Below are positions 47,142-57,258 of a DNA stretch of 64,000 bases, in pieces; within the stretch, counting starts at the first letter, position 1; each line of letters opens with the position of its first letter. A model generated the notes under the pieces. It ran no database searches and was not told the origin of the DNA. It saw only the letters and a program-made list of their open reading frames with translations. The position numbers and the translations under genes are program-made. The stretch comes from Silene conica (lineage: Eukaryota > Streptophyta > Magnoliopsida > Caryophyllales > Caryophyllaceae), in assembly GCA_029255685.2 (NCBI GenBank), contig CM055311.2, forward strand, positions 53,403,048-53,467,047. Direction: 5' to 3'.

Positions 47142-50100
47142 CTAGGTTTGTGACCCGTGAAATTCACGGGTTTATCTGATTTAGTTTTATTATTTTATTG
47201 TATTGTTAAGATTTGTTCGAGCAATTAGTTTATCCATTTAAAAAGATAGTCTTGAAATAAATAAAAGTTAGTTAGTTAATGTCTTATTTCTTTGACATCT
47301 CTAATATATTTTTCAAACTATATATTGTACTTTATTTTTATTAATATACTAATAGCATGTAATTTTAAAAAAAAACTATCTTCAATGAGTCCAATAATTC
47401 ATGACACTCATGCATAAACTCGTTCTAAAAAGTATGTTGAACTGTTTTAAAGCTATCTACATTGAAATGCATGTGAGTTAAGAGTCCTTTTAATTGAGCG
47501 TGAATGAGAAAGTATCAACATTCAAAGAAACATAAATAATAAATCAAATCGAAATTAAATTTTACATTATTGATCCTATAATTATAAATTTTTCACCTTC
47601 AAAACCACCAGCAACATGGGGTCTATGAACATGAACAAAATTAATTATTAATAAATATTTTAATGTAATTATTTTAATAATTTAGTGTAGTTGTTATGTG
47701 GAAAAAAAATGAAATGCTTAAAGTTGCCTTTTAATTAGATTAGATTGTATAGATAAATTATGTACTAAATTTTCTATATAAAACTTGAACTCCCCTTTAT
47801 TATCTAGGCATATGAAGTTAGTGAGTGAAGACAAAATGACAAATTAATGCATAATGTTTGATTATTATTATTCTTTTTTAGAATGATAAATTCTCCACTA
47901 TAAAGAGTTAAAACATATTTTCTAACTAAATTAGAGGCTTTTTATCTCAATAGTTTATTTCTTGTAAATCATATTCTTTTAATAATAGCATATTTATGAA
48001 GCTTAATAAATGCTAGTCTTAATATATCGTCTGTATCAATTAGCCAAAAATCCTAAATTTTGCAAAAAAAATGATAAGTTAAGTTAAATAGTAACCTACA
48101 ATAAATGGTGGGGGAAACCAAAAAGCTATATTTTTAAGCATGTGATACATGATTTTAAATATGACTATTTTATAACACATGACATACTAAAATACTTAGT
48201 ATTGTCTTTTTAACATCAATGTTCAAAAGTCATGAACTTTGATTGATATTTATGTCTATCTTAAATTTGATAATAATAGAAGAAAACACTCAAAAATCAT
48301 TAAACGTATCGTCAATTGTTTATATCTTTTTATAGGGACAAAAATTGTAAGAATAATTTTTCCGATCCATATCGTGAATAGAATTGTATGTGTCACTTAT
48401 ATATCTTTTCTATCTATTCACATCAAGTTAAATGTATTAAGGTTTTAAATTAATTAAATAATTTATTTATTTTTATGTAAGTTTCAGTGTTGGGTTGTGA
48501 AATATACATCACATTTTAAAACTTTATCGTATCGTTTGTTTTGTTTAAATTTAAGGGCTATCAAAATTGATGGTATTAATAATTAGTTTTGTCTTTTTAT
48601 AATATTTTACAATATTGTAAAAATAATAGATAGCCAAGTAATCAATATAGATGAATTATGTATTAACCAATATAAAAATGACACTTGGATTAAAATTAAA
48701 TACTTTAACTAGCCTTTTAATTTTATTGTATGCATAACTTATTAATAATAATGTAAATTTAGCTATTAATCATGTCAATAAGATTTATTTTGTTCAACTT
48801 TTAATATAATTGAGATCCTTGCAACTCCAATTTAATAATATGAGAGCTATTTTCAATGGAAGGTGATGAACAAAAAATAACACAAGCAAAAATAAAGCGT
48901 ACATTTTATTTAAAGTTTATGAAATACTAATTTTTTTCATGAAACTGAAAATAATTAATCATTAACATTTATATTATCAAACTTGTAGTTAGTTTATAAT
49001 ATAACATTGAGGAAAATAGAGGGAGTATTTGTTTAAGCAATTACTATAATAGTCATCCCTTCTTCACATAATTCTCTTTTTCCAATGAATATCCCTACAA
49101 AAAATACACTGAGCGATTAATAACAAAGAAACCGGTGCAATTTGATTTATTTAATATTAACCTTATAATTATATTATTTTAAATTTTCCCTTACGTAATA
49201 AAAAAAATTGGGCATTGAATAATAAAAATGTAAATATATTTACCTTTAAATCGCACAACTTCACAAATCTTGATAGCCCCTAAATAACAATAAAACAACA
49301 TATATGTGAAGTTAAAAAAATGCAATAATACTTCATAACCAATAAAACTTAAAAATAAATAAACTATTAATTTAACACCTTAATGATACATTTACAATGA
49401 TAAAAATGATTATTTACACATATAATTCTCTCGGTGATGGAGTAACCAAAATTTTGGCTCACAAATGTTGTCTTCAATCAAATATTTATAGTTATTTGAT
49501 GATGCATTTTATGACTTTTGGGCGACTTATTATTATTATCAAATTTATTATTTACATAAATATGTAGCAATGTTTTATGAATTTTAATCATCCATTTTCA
49601 TTATTAGAAAATTAAATATAGACATAAATATATAGTAGGGAGAAATGAAATGTAAAAGGTTTGCTTTTAATTATAATTTACCTTGCATGAGAGTTGTTTA
49701 ATCGTTCTTTGCCTTGACTCTTATTTATATATTATATTTATAGATTTATATATTCAATTTATTGAAATTATATCTAATTTAAAGAAATTGAGCAAAGATA
49801 TAGTAAAAAAAACGTAAGAGAAAATTGCACATATTAACAGAAACAAACTATTAATTTAACACCTTAATAATACATTTACAATGATAAAAATGATTATTTA
49901 CACAAACAATTCTCTCGATGATGGAGTAACCAAAATATTGGCTTGAATTTTGGCTCACATATGTCGTCTTCTATTAAATATTTATAGCTAGTTGACGATG
50001 CATTTTATGACTTTTGGGCGACTTATTATTATTATTATTATCAAATTTATTATATACATAAATATGTAGTAATGTTTTATGACTTTTAATCATCCTTTTT

Positions 50101-51346
50101 CATTATTAGCAAATTAAATATGGACATAAATATATAGTAGGGAGAAATGAAATGTAAACGGTTTGATTTAATTATTTTTTTCCCTTTTTGATATATTTTT
50201 GTACATAATTTACCTTGCATATGAGTTATTTAATCATTCTTGGCCTTACCTTTTATTTACATATTATATTTATAGATTTATATATTTCAATTTAATGAAA
50301 TTATATCTAATTTAAAGAAATTGAGCAAATATATAGCAATAAAACGTAAGAGAAAATTTCACATATAAACAGTTTAAAATTAGAGAGATTTAAATTTTTA
50401 TTTATCGATAAACCTATTCTAATTTTAAGAAATTAAAAGACCAATATTTTCATGTTAAGTATGTTATTATCGTCTCTTTATATTTATAAATTATTTATTA
50501 CTTTATAAACGATGAAAAATTAGAATTAGGTGATATTTATTTATTACTTAAAATTTCCTAACAATAAATGTCGAAATTTAAAATCTAGTATGAATTTTGG
50601 TTTTTATTTGTTGTTTAATTTATCTAAAAATTAAAAGGTAAAAGTTTAATCTTTGATATGCTATTGTAATTAATGTTTTAGAATTTTTTTCTTGTTTTTC
50701 CCATTTAAATAAGAAATAACAATGTGACTTGTAGGCTTCTAATGGTGAAATAAAATACTTTTGACTTGTTTTTTTATTATCTCATTTTATAGATTTATAG
50801 ATATATGAATTAAATGAATTTCATATGATAAATTGTTAGTCCGTGTCACATTAATTAGCCATGTCCCATTAAAATGTTTCATCTCACATTATTTTAGTCG
50901 GCCTTTTAATTAGATTTTATAGATTTAATTTATACATAAATATGGATCAAAGAGAAAATGTTAAATATTTACTTTAATATACATAAAAATGTAGTATAAT
51001 TTTATTACTTTTGAGCATTATTTTTCATTATTATAAAGTTATAAAATTAGAGAATGTAAATTTTTATTTCAAATTTAAACTATTATAATTTTAAAAATTA
51101 AAAGGCTAATAATTAATGTTAAGTATGTTATTATTTGCCCTTAATATTTACAAATTTTTATTTTTTTATAAACGGCGTAAAAATTAGAATTATATGATAT
51201 TTATTTTTCGTTTGAAATATTCTAACATTAAATATCGATATTTTAAATTTTTTAGGAATTTTGATTTTTAATTGTTATTTAATTTATCTAGAAATTTATT
51301 TTGATTTTTATTTTGATTTTTATTTTGATTTTTAATTGTTATTTAA
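47142..51346 (-). mobile_element. AT-rich Helitron-derived block, minus strand
   Basis: The left end is a Helitron 3' end on the minus strand: perfect hairpin CCCGTGA-AAT-TCACGGG (47154-47170) and CTAG at 47142-47145 with A before it. About 4.2 kb, very AT-rich, no coding capacity. It shares CATGTC/CACATT boxes (50820-50930) with the Helitron at 1813-5255. The right end is not recognisable: no clear 5' Helitron terminus, and a 12-bp TTTTGATTTTTA repeat (about 51297-51335) precedes Tekay sequence of another element. More than one element may be included. Confidence 0.55.
49365..50373. repeat. Tandem duplication of about 490-510 bp
   Basis: Copy 1 (about 49365-49852) and copy 2 (about 49853-50373) share long runs such as AACACCTTAAT-ATACATTTAC, ATGATGGAGTAACCAAAAT and GCATTTTATGACTTTTGGGC. 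They differ by small indels and some substitutions. Non-coding. Confidence 0.8.
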
Positions 51347-51523
51347 TTTCCCTTTCGGTTACCCGACCGGGGGGTCTCTATCCTCTCTCCATTCCCGAAC
51401 CCAATATAGTGTCGCCCATCCTCCGGGGACATCAAACACACATACAAGGTACACGGAACGAACCTCAAACAAAACCGACTAACCGAGCAAAAGATAAACC
51501 AGTTTTGAGGTAAACAGGGCTCT

Positions 51524-51828
51524 CAGCCGGTCAGTGGCAGACAGCCGGCTGACCGTCTGGCAACCCACCCTCCTTACAGCCTTTTAAAAACGAAAACAAC
51601 ACAGAAAGGGCTCTCAGCCGGTCGACCGTCCGCCGGCCACCCGGCTGGGAAGACAACCTCCTAATTCTCTACTACTCTACACAATCTCAAGAAAAACGGC
51701 TCCCAGCCAGTCAGCAGGCAGCCGGCCTACCGGCTGGGAAACCAACAGCCTATATTTCCAAAACAACGAAAAACAACACAATGCACTCCCAGCCGGTCGA
51801 CCGGCGGCCGGCCGGTCGACCGGCTCAG
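51524..51828 (-). repeat. Palindromic cassettes in LTR C
   Basis: Four cassettes, CAGCCGGTCGACCG, CAGCCGGTCGACCGGCGGCC and variants, spaced by about 50-60 bp of unique sequence. Confidence 0.8.
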
Positions 51829-52214
51829 AGTTCCTAAGCGTGAAAATCGCAATACGCAGTATACTTCAAATTCCACGAAATCGATACTAATACTCCGAAA
51901 TTGCAACAAGCCTACATTACCCAGCACATATACCACACATAGGATGTGAAAGCAAACATTAAACTCAACAACAAAGTCATAATTTGATCACACTTAGTAT
52001 CCGTCTTAAGCATGAAAAATCTGAAAATGAACTTATGAGCATGTGAATCACAACCTAAACGTGTAAACATCATATATGGGTAATTCTATTATGTTTCTAA
52101 GTCCAAACAACAATTACAATATACAAAATCAGAAACTTTCCACATCAAACATCAAGAAAATGTTATTTTAACAATTAAAGGCCGAGTTTCTCATTATCGT
52201 CACCTCAAAAGCGG

Positions 52215-52277
52215 TTATGCTCCTAGCTCCTCTTCAATCACGAAACTATCCACCCCAAGATCCTCTAAATCCTCTCC
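52215..52277 (-). other. Conserved short reading block in LTR C
   Basis: Minus-strand reading is GEDLEDLGVDSFVIEEELGA then stop, preceded by CTTGTTGTAG. It is the most diverged of the four copies but keeps the VDS-aromatic-hydrophobic pair-EE pattern. Confidence 0.6.
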
Positions 52278-52786
52278 TACAACAAGAAAAACGGTTTTTA
52301 GAAGCTAAAAACGAAATCTATCGAAAACAGCCTCTTTTCTAAGTTGAACGAAAATGAAATTGAAAGAGATAGATGTCTTGGAAATTTCGCAAGGATTCCG
52401 AAAATGTATAACATACCTTGATTCGGGATTCGGAAGAGCTCTGAAAATCGCTTTTAAGATTGAAAAGTTGAAGGAGAAATGAGAATTGATGAAACAGTGA
52501 TCTTATTTTGGAGGAAATGAAATGTCGACATAAGGTTGGGGTTGAGGGTTTTAAGTAGTCCTTTTCCCTTTAATTAAGTGAAACGGGTTATTTGATGTGA
52601 ACGGATTTTATGAGTCGGATTTAAATACTTGCTAAGTTATTACATCTCAAGGACTTAAGGTTTCTTAAGACGGGTCTTAACGGAAGATTTAAAAATAACT
52701 TAACAATATATATTAAAATATTATTTTATTCCGTGAAATTATTAAAAACCTTTAGAATATAATTTACGAAAATATGGGATGTTACA

Positions 52787-54164
52787 ATCACCCGAACTTT
52801 CAAAAATTTTCGTCCTCGAAACTTGAAGACAGGAATAAGTACGAAAACAACTCTAACTTTCAAAATGTACCACACGGGTTATGGTAACCCATATCTTTAT
52901 CTTTCAAAAAGGTTTCAAGAAGCAAAAGATTTTAAGGTACAAGTCTCTGTCAATGGACATTGGGATTCTCGTTACGTATTCAAGAGTCCGACATTCCAAA
53001 TCTGAGACAAGTCCCAAAATTAAACCAGTAAAATTCAAAATCCCGATCGATCCGGTGTTGATAAAAAAGCACAGTACGGGTTATCAGACGTCTCCGATAA
53101 CGAGTTCAGATGACTAATCAACGCTGAGATCAATCCAAATTGCAATCAATCAGTTCTTTCAAAACCAAATTTTCCCAAAATAACCTTCACTTAAGATTCC
53201 TTAAAAGTGTAAAATTACAACAACAGTAAAAAGGCCATTTTCAACAAAAGAGGGTGCAATTTCAAATTCTCGAAACACTTAAGATTTTCCCAAAACTGCA
53301 GACTTCCAGAGTTAACAATGGGAAACGAATTTCAAAAACAGTCACCGAGAGCGTAAAAACAATCATAAAGATTACCTTCTACACTAAGGATCAGAAATTC
53401 CTAGTTTCACAGCTGACAAAGCATGCAAGGGAGGATCGAAGGAAAGAAAAAACCATGTTAAAGGTCAAGGAGAACGGTAACTTTTGCCAAACCTAGGTAC
53501 ATTAACCGCTCAATCCATAATTGAGACATCGTTACAACGATTCCTAGCATATCCCAAGAAGGGCAATTCCAGTGATCTCTAGACTCACAATGGTTTCACG
53601 ATCCCTCTTACTATCATCTCATCCACAGAACAAGGTATTCCTCAACAAGAAGGTTTCCAAAACTCTCACTCAATTCCCACTAGAGTCCGTTCAACCACGG
53701 TTAAGGATCTCTCATTCAAGGGGGCGGGCCAAAACACATACTCCAGACCAAGGTTCACACACTTCCAAAATTCTAACCCAGAATTCTATCACCATAACTC
53801 TTCCCAATCAGTCGGGCCATAACCCAAAATCACCTATATCCTTTAGTCCTACGTAGTTCAATTCCATCAAATTCATTCTATGGGAGTACCTCGAAATCCT
53901 AAGTTCTTCAAAATCATCTATTACTATAAAGTGAACATTCCAAGGTAATGCCTTACTAAAGCAACAACTTCCAAGTTAAGCAAACCTATGATCGGTTCTC
54001 ATGACTATTTCCTCAAAACGATTCATATCTCAAGGTTCCTCAAAGTTTAAAGCAGTATTATTCTTCCAGTGACCTATTCCCAAAAGTTTTAGATAACTCA
54101 TCTCTGATAGTTCCCCAAATGGCAATGCAATCAAACTCTCAGGCTATTAAACCCATATGCTATA
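52787..54164 (-). mobile_element. Non-coding 3' internal region of element C
   Basis: About 1.4 kb between the LTR of C and the young element. It starts (minus strand) as a normal Tekay 3' end but shows no chromodomain or integrase coding sequence; the young element has only about 65 bp between stop codon and LTR. It is either a long 3' untranslated region of a different subfamily or a non-autonomous element. It is cut at 54164 by the young insertion (left flank CTATA). Confidence 0.55.
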
Positions 54165-54397
54165 TGTAACATCCCGTATTTTCGTAAAATCTAATTTAAG
54201 CGATTTTAATTATTTTAAATAATAAAATAATATTTTAATAAGTTAATTCGGAAATTTTTATAAATAAATAAGATCCGCCTTAAGAACCTCCAGTTCTTAA
54301 GACGAATACAACTTGGCATAATTAAATATCCGACTCAAGTATCCGTGTAAATATCCGCTCCATTTTACTTACTCGGAAAGGACAACTCACTTGTCTC

Positions 54398-54405
54398 TTT
54401 ATAAG
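54398..54405 (+). promoter_or_regulatory. TATA box of the young Tekay LTR
   Basis: TTTATAAG in an otherwise GC-balanced region about 230 bp into the LTR, followed by a pyrimidine-rich stretch. The same position in the other Tekay LTRs is also TATA-like. Transcription start not proven. Confidence 0.6.
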
Positions 54406-54530
54406 CAATAAGTCGACATTTCCTCTCCCTCAAGCTTCATTTCACTGCAAACTTAACATCTCACAAAACCTCCATAAAACCCTTCCTTCTTTTGCAAAGA
54501 TCTTCATCATCCGTTCATCGAATCGCAAAA

Positions 54531-54667
54531 GTAAGTACATTTTCGGAATCCTCGCGCGATTTCCAAGACATCCATCACTTTCGTTTTTCATTTTATCGAC
54601 TTCAAAAATCGGGCTGTTTTGCCTTTAATTCGTTTTTGGTGATTCTAAACCGTTTTCTTTGTTATAG
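54531..54667 (+). other. Intron-like segment in the Tekay LTR
   Basis: Donor-like GTAAGT at 54531 and acceptor-like TTTCTTTGTTATAG ending at 54667. Donors at the same place in the other LTRs are CAAG|GTAAGT (B), CTAG|GTAACA (solo) and CAAG|GTATGT (C); acceptors are GTTGTAG or GTTTGTAG. Keeping both ends in four diverged LTRs suggests splicing of the leader. Confidence 0.55.
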
Positions 54668-54732
54668 GAGTGGGTCTCGACAATCCCGACGTGGACTCTT
54701 ACATTGTAGAGGAGGATCATTCGCCGGATTAA
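54667..54732 (+). other. Conserved short reading block in the LTR leader
   Basis: Reads GVGLDNPDVDSYIVEED followed by HSPD and a stop. The matching blocks read GVGLDDPEVDSYVIEED (B), GVGLDDPEVDSYMVEED (solo LTR) and GEDLEDLGVDSFVIEEE (C). Over 17 codons the young copy and B differ at about 13 third positions but only about five first and one second position; one serine changes between TCT and AGT, the residue kept. I found no in-frame ATG upstream, so how it would be translated is unknown. Function unknown. Confidence 0.65.
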
Positions 54733-55107
54733 GCTTAAAGGTGACGATAATGAGAAACTCGGCCTATTTGTGAATATTAGCACTTTTGTTGTGTTTCGTA
54801 TGTTGATTCTGATTTTGTTAAAGTATGTTGTTTAATGGACTTAGTATCATGCTTAGGATGTTGAATATGTGAAGAATTCATACCTAAAGATGTTGTTATG
54901 TGTTCATATGTGATTTTCAGTTTTTCCTTAAGTTCAGACGGATACATTGAATTTACCATTGAGGATTGTTATGGGATTTGATGCTGGTAGGAAGTAGTAT
55001 TTAGTGATTAGAAATATTGGGCAAATCTTACTTGTTGTAATTGTTGAAGTGTTGATGTCGAATTGTGAAGTTTTGAGACAAGCTGAAAATCCGATTTTGC
55101 GTATCAG

Positions 55108-55504
55108 GCTCTCTGAGCCGGTCGACCGACCGGCCGCCGGTCGACCGGCTGGGAGAGCGGTTGTGTGTTCTTCTTAAATTTTGAGATTTTGGCCTTGGGA
55201 CTGCCAGCCGGCCGACCGGCTGCCTGCCGACCGGCTGGTGGTCGTTTCCCTTGTGTTATGTTTTTGCGATAAACATAGAATAGGAGGGAGCCCAGCCGGC
55301 AGACCGGCCGCCTGCCAGCCGGCTGGGAGTGCATATGGGGATGGATACGATTTTAGTAAAGGCTAGGGAATGGGGTTCCCAGCCGGCCGACCGGCTGCCT
55401 GCCGACCGGCTGGGAGTCCTTCTTGGTGTTTCCTCGGTTTTTGAAAAGAAATGTAGGCTGAGGGATTGCCAGCCGGCCGACCGGCTGCCTGCCGACCGGC
55501 TGGG
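55108..55504 (+). repeat. Five palindromic cassettes with unique spacers
   Basis: Cassettes such as CCAGCCGGCCGACCGGCTG plus CCTGCCGACCGGCTGG start near 55112, 55205, 55292, 55380 and 55470, so the period is about 88-93 bp. Spacers are about 50-53 bp and unrelated. Open frames reading PADRLPADRL across them are by-products. Confidence 0.88.
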
Positions 55505-55662
55505 GATCCCTGTATGTCATTTTGAGTTTTTCGTAAATTGATCGTAGCTTTTAAACGGTTTATCGGTTTTACTTGAAACTTGTTTTGTGTACCCGTGGCA
55601 TGTATTTGAGGTCCCCGGTGTACGGGCAACGTTATATTGGGTTCGGGAATGTAGTGAGGATA

Positions 55663-55704
55663 GAGACCCCCCGGTCGGGTAACCGAAAGGGAAACCGGCT
55701 CTCC
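55663..55704 (+). repeat. Bracket motif 1
   Basis: GAGACCCCCCGGTCGGG, TAACCGAAAGGG and AAACCGGCTCTCCC. CCGGT and ACCGG can pair around CGGGTAACCG. It recurs before the hairpin array of every complete Tekay LTR here. Confidence 0.85.
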
Positions 55705-55805
55705 CTCGCCCTAGTTCCCGGAATCAATTGAATGTTGATTAGAGGTTTAAGAAGTTAGAACTATAGGTTAGTTTCTACCTTTGGTTGTTCAGTGGTTACA
55801 TTGGT

Positions 55806-56312
55806 TGTCGCGTGGTGGGATATGTGTTAAGTTCACCTCTGGACCCACTACGTGTTTATCTGTCGCGTGATGGGATATGTGTTAAGCTCACCTCTGGACC
55901 CGTTACGTGTTTTGCTTGGGCGTGTCAGGATATGTGTTAAGCTCACCTCTGGACCTGACACGTGATCGGTTGTCGTACACGGGATATGTGTTAAGCTCAC
56001 CTCTGGACCCGTTGTGCGATGACCGTGTATTGGGATATGTGTTAAGTTCACCTCTGGACCCAATACATGTTTGTAGCATTGGGATATGTGTTAAGTTCAC
56101 CTCTGGACCCTTTGCTTTTGGATGATTAGGGATATGTGTTAAGTTCACCTCTGGACCCTTTTCATGTTTGTAAGTTTAGGGATATGTGTCAAGTTCACCT
56201 CTGGACCCTTTACTTGATTAGATGTTGGGATATGTGTTAAGCTCACCTCTGGACCCGACATAGTGTAGTAATGGGATATGTGTTAAGTTCACCTCTGGAC
56301 CCGTTGCTAGTG
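55806..56312 (+). repeat. Hairpin array, ten units, in the Tekay LTR leader
   Basis: Each unit has an invariant core (ATATGTGTTAAG, then T/C, then TCACCTCTGGA) flanked by arms of 7-11 bases. Arms differ between units yet pair: CGTGTCAGG with CCTGACACG (unit 3), CGTGTATTGGG with CCCAATACATG (unit 5), CGTGGTGGG with CCCACTACG (unit 1), GATGTTGGG with CCCGACATA (unit 9). Many of the non-Watson-Crick positions are G-T in the sense strand, allowed as G-U in the sense RNA. Units 6-8 have one to three T-T mismatches. Located in the leader after the TATA box, so it is transcribed. Confidence 0.88.
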
Positions 56313-56510
56313 TTATGAATGTGTATCTGCTTGCCTAGATGATGGTACAGTGTCAGATATGCATGATTTGTTATGGATGTTTATCTGCTTGCCTAGATGA
56401 TGGTACAGTGTCAGATATACATGTCGAGTTGTTGATGTTACTTAGTTGTGGTTAAATCATCCAAGGCATTGGATGACTCTTAGTTCGGTTTCATAAATAG
56501 TGGGATTGAA

Positions 56511-56553
56511 AGACCCCCCGACTGGGTAACCAGTAGGGAAACCGGCTCTCCTT
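56511..56553 (+). repeat. Bracket motif 2
   Basis: AGACCCCCCGACTGGGTAACC, AGTAGGG and AAACCGGCTCTCC. A near copy of motif 1, closing the array on the other side. It is kept in the same relative place in LTR B (46489) and the solo LTR (23053, minus strand). Confidence 0.85.
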
Positions 56554-57092
56554 CCTATTTGTTTATGAAGTTGGTTAAGAGCCGTGCATGGTGATCGCAT
56601 GATGGTAAGAGATAAGATGATGAGATGTTTATGCTTCACATGTTGATATATGTTGGAGTGTTCTGTATTGTTTATATGTTTCGTGTTGTCACAAAAGGTG
56701 GCTAGGAGAACTCTAGTCACTCCCCACTGATTGTGGCGTACATGTTTTCATGTATGTAGGTACATGCAGGGTTGGAGATCAGGGTTACAGGAGAGCTAGC
56801 GAGTGATGATCCGTTCATCAGTTGACTTACCGTTTACGCTTAGCTAGACTCTTAGACTTTTGTTGTTTTTGTTTGGTGCCGGTAGGGATGTGCCATCCCC
56901 GGCTGATGTATTTATTTATGTTTCAGTTTGATACTTAGTACCGTTACTTATCTACTGTTGTTTATATCAGTTCTGTTTTCAGTTTCAGTTAAAGCTTCTC
57001 GCATGTTGTTTTATCTTCTAAAAAGTTTTAATTCCGCTGCAAATTTGGTACTTTTATGTGTTTATATTTCCGCTTTCGCGAGGGGTTTTACA

Positions 57093-57258
57093 GTTGGTAT
57101 CAGAGCATTATTGCTCCCGACGCACTCTTGTGACCCCCAACCTTAACTTGACCAATTAAATAAATAATGAATGAGAGATGGGTAGATTTAAGGACTTATC
57201 TTGTAGTCTATTTGTGATTGCTAATTGCTAAGCTAATCCATGTTTTCTCTTTTAAAGG
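57093..57258 (+). mobile_element. Internal leader of the young Tekay element
   Basis: About 165 bp between LTR and gag-pol, with the primer-binding site at its start. It contains no frame of note. Confidence 0.9.
57095..57106 (+). other. Primer-binding site of the young Tekay element
   Basis: TGGTATCAGAGC, two bases after the 5' LTR, complementary to the 3' end of plant initiator-Met tRNA. Confidence 0.95.

Larger units (their letters stand above)
51347..52786 (-). mobile_element. Partial 3' LTR of Tekay-like element C, minus strand
   Basis: On the minus strand it begins TGTAACATCCCATATTTTCG at 52786 and is cut at the first bracket motif (51347-51378). It carries the short conserved frame (52215-52277), intron-like segment and palindromic cassettes (51524-51828). 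The internal side is to the right, where the minus strand has TTTCGAGGACGAAAATTTTT before the LTR, as in the young element. Confidence 0.85.
54165..57092 (+). mobile_element. 5' LTR of the young Tekay element
   Basis: 2928 bp, TGTAACATCCCG to GGGGTTTTACA. I saw one difference from the 3' LTR across the 2240 bp that can be compared. Order of parts: TATA box 54398-54405, likely transcription start soon after, donor-like GTAAGT 54531, conserved short frame 54667-54732, five palindromic cassettes 55108-55504, bracket motif 55663-55704, hairpin array 55806-56312, second bracket motif 56511-56553, and conserved 3' blocks. Confidence 0.96.

Noticed and set aside
55108-55504. Evenly spaced palindromic repeats with unique spacers, resembling a CRISPR array
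   Set aside because: They lie inside a plant retrotransposon LTR, repeat in both LTRs, and have no cas genes; the cassettes also vary too much for CRISPR repeats.
55907-56125. Frame encoding repeated GYVLSSPLD-type peptide
   Set aside because: It is a translation of the hairpin array; unit lengths are not multiples of three and the peptide is lost between units.
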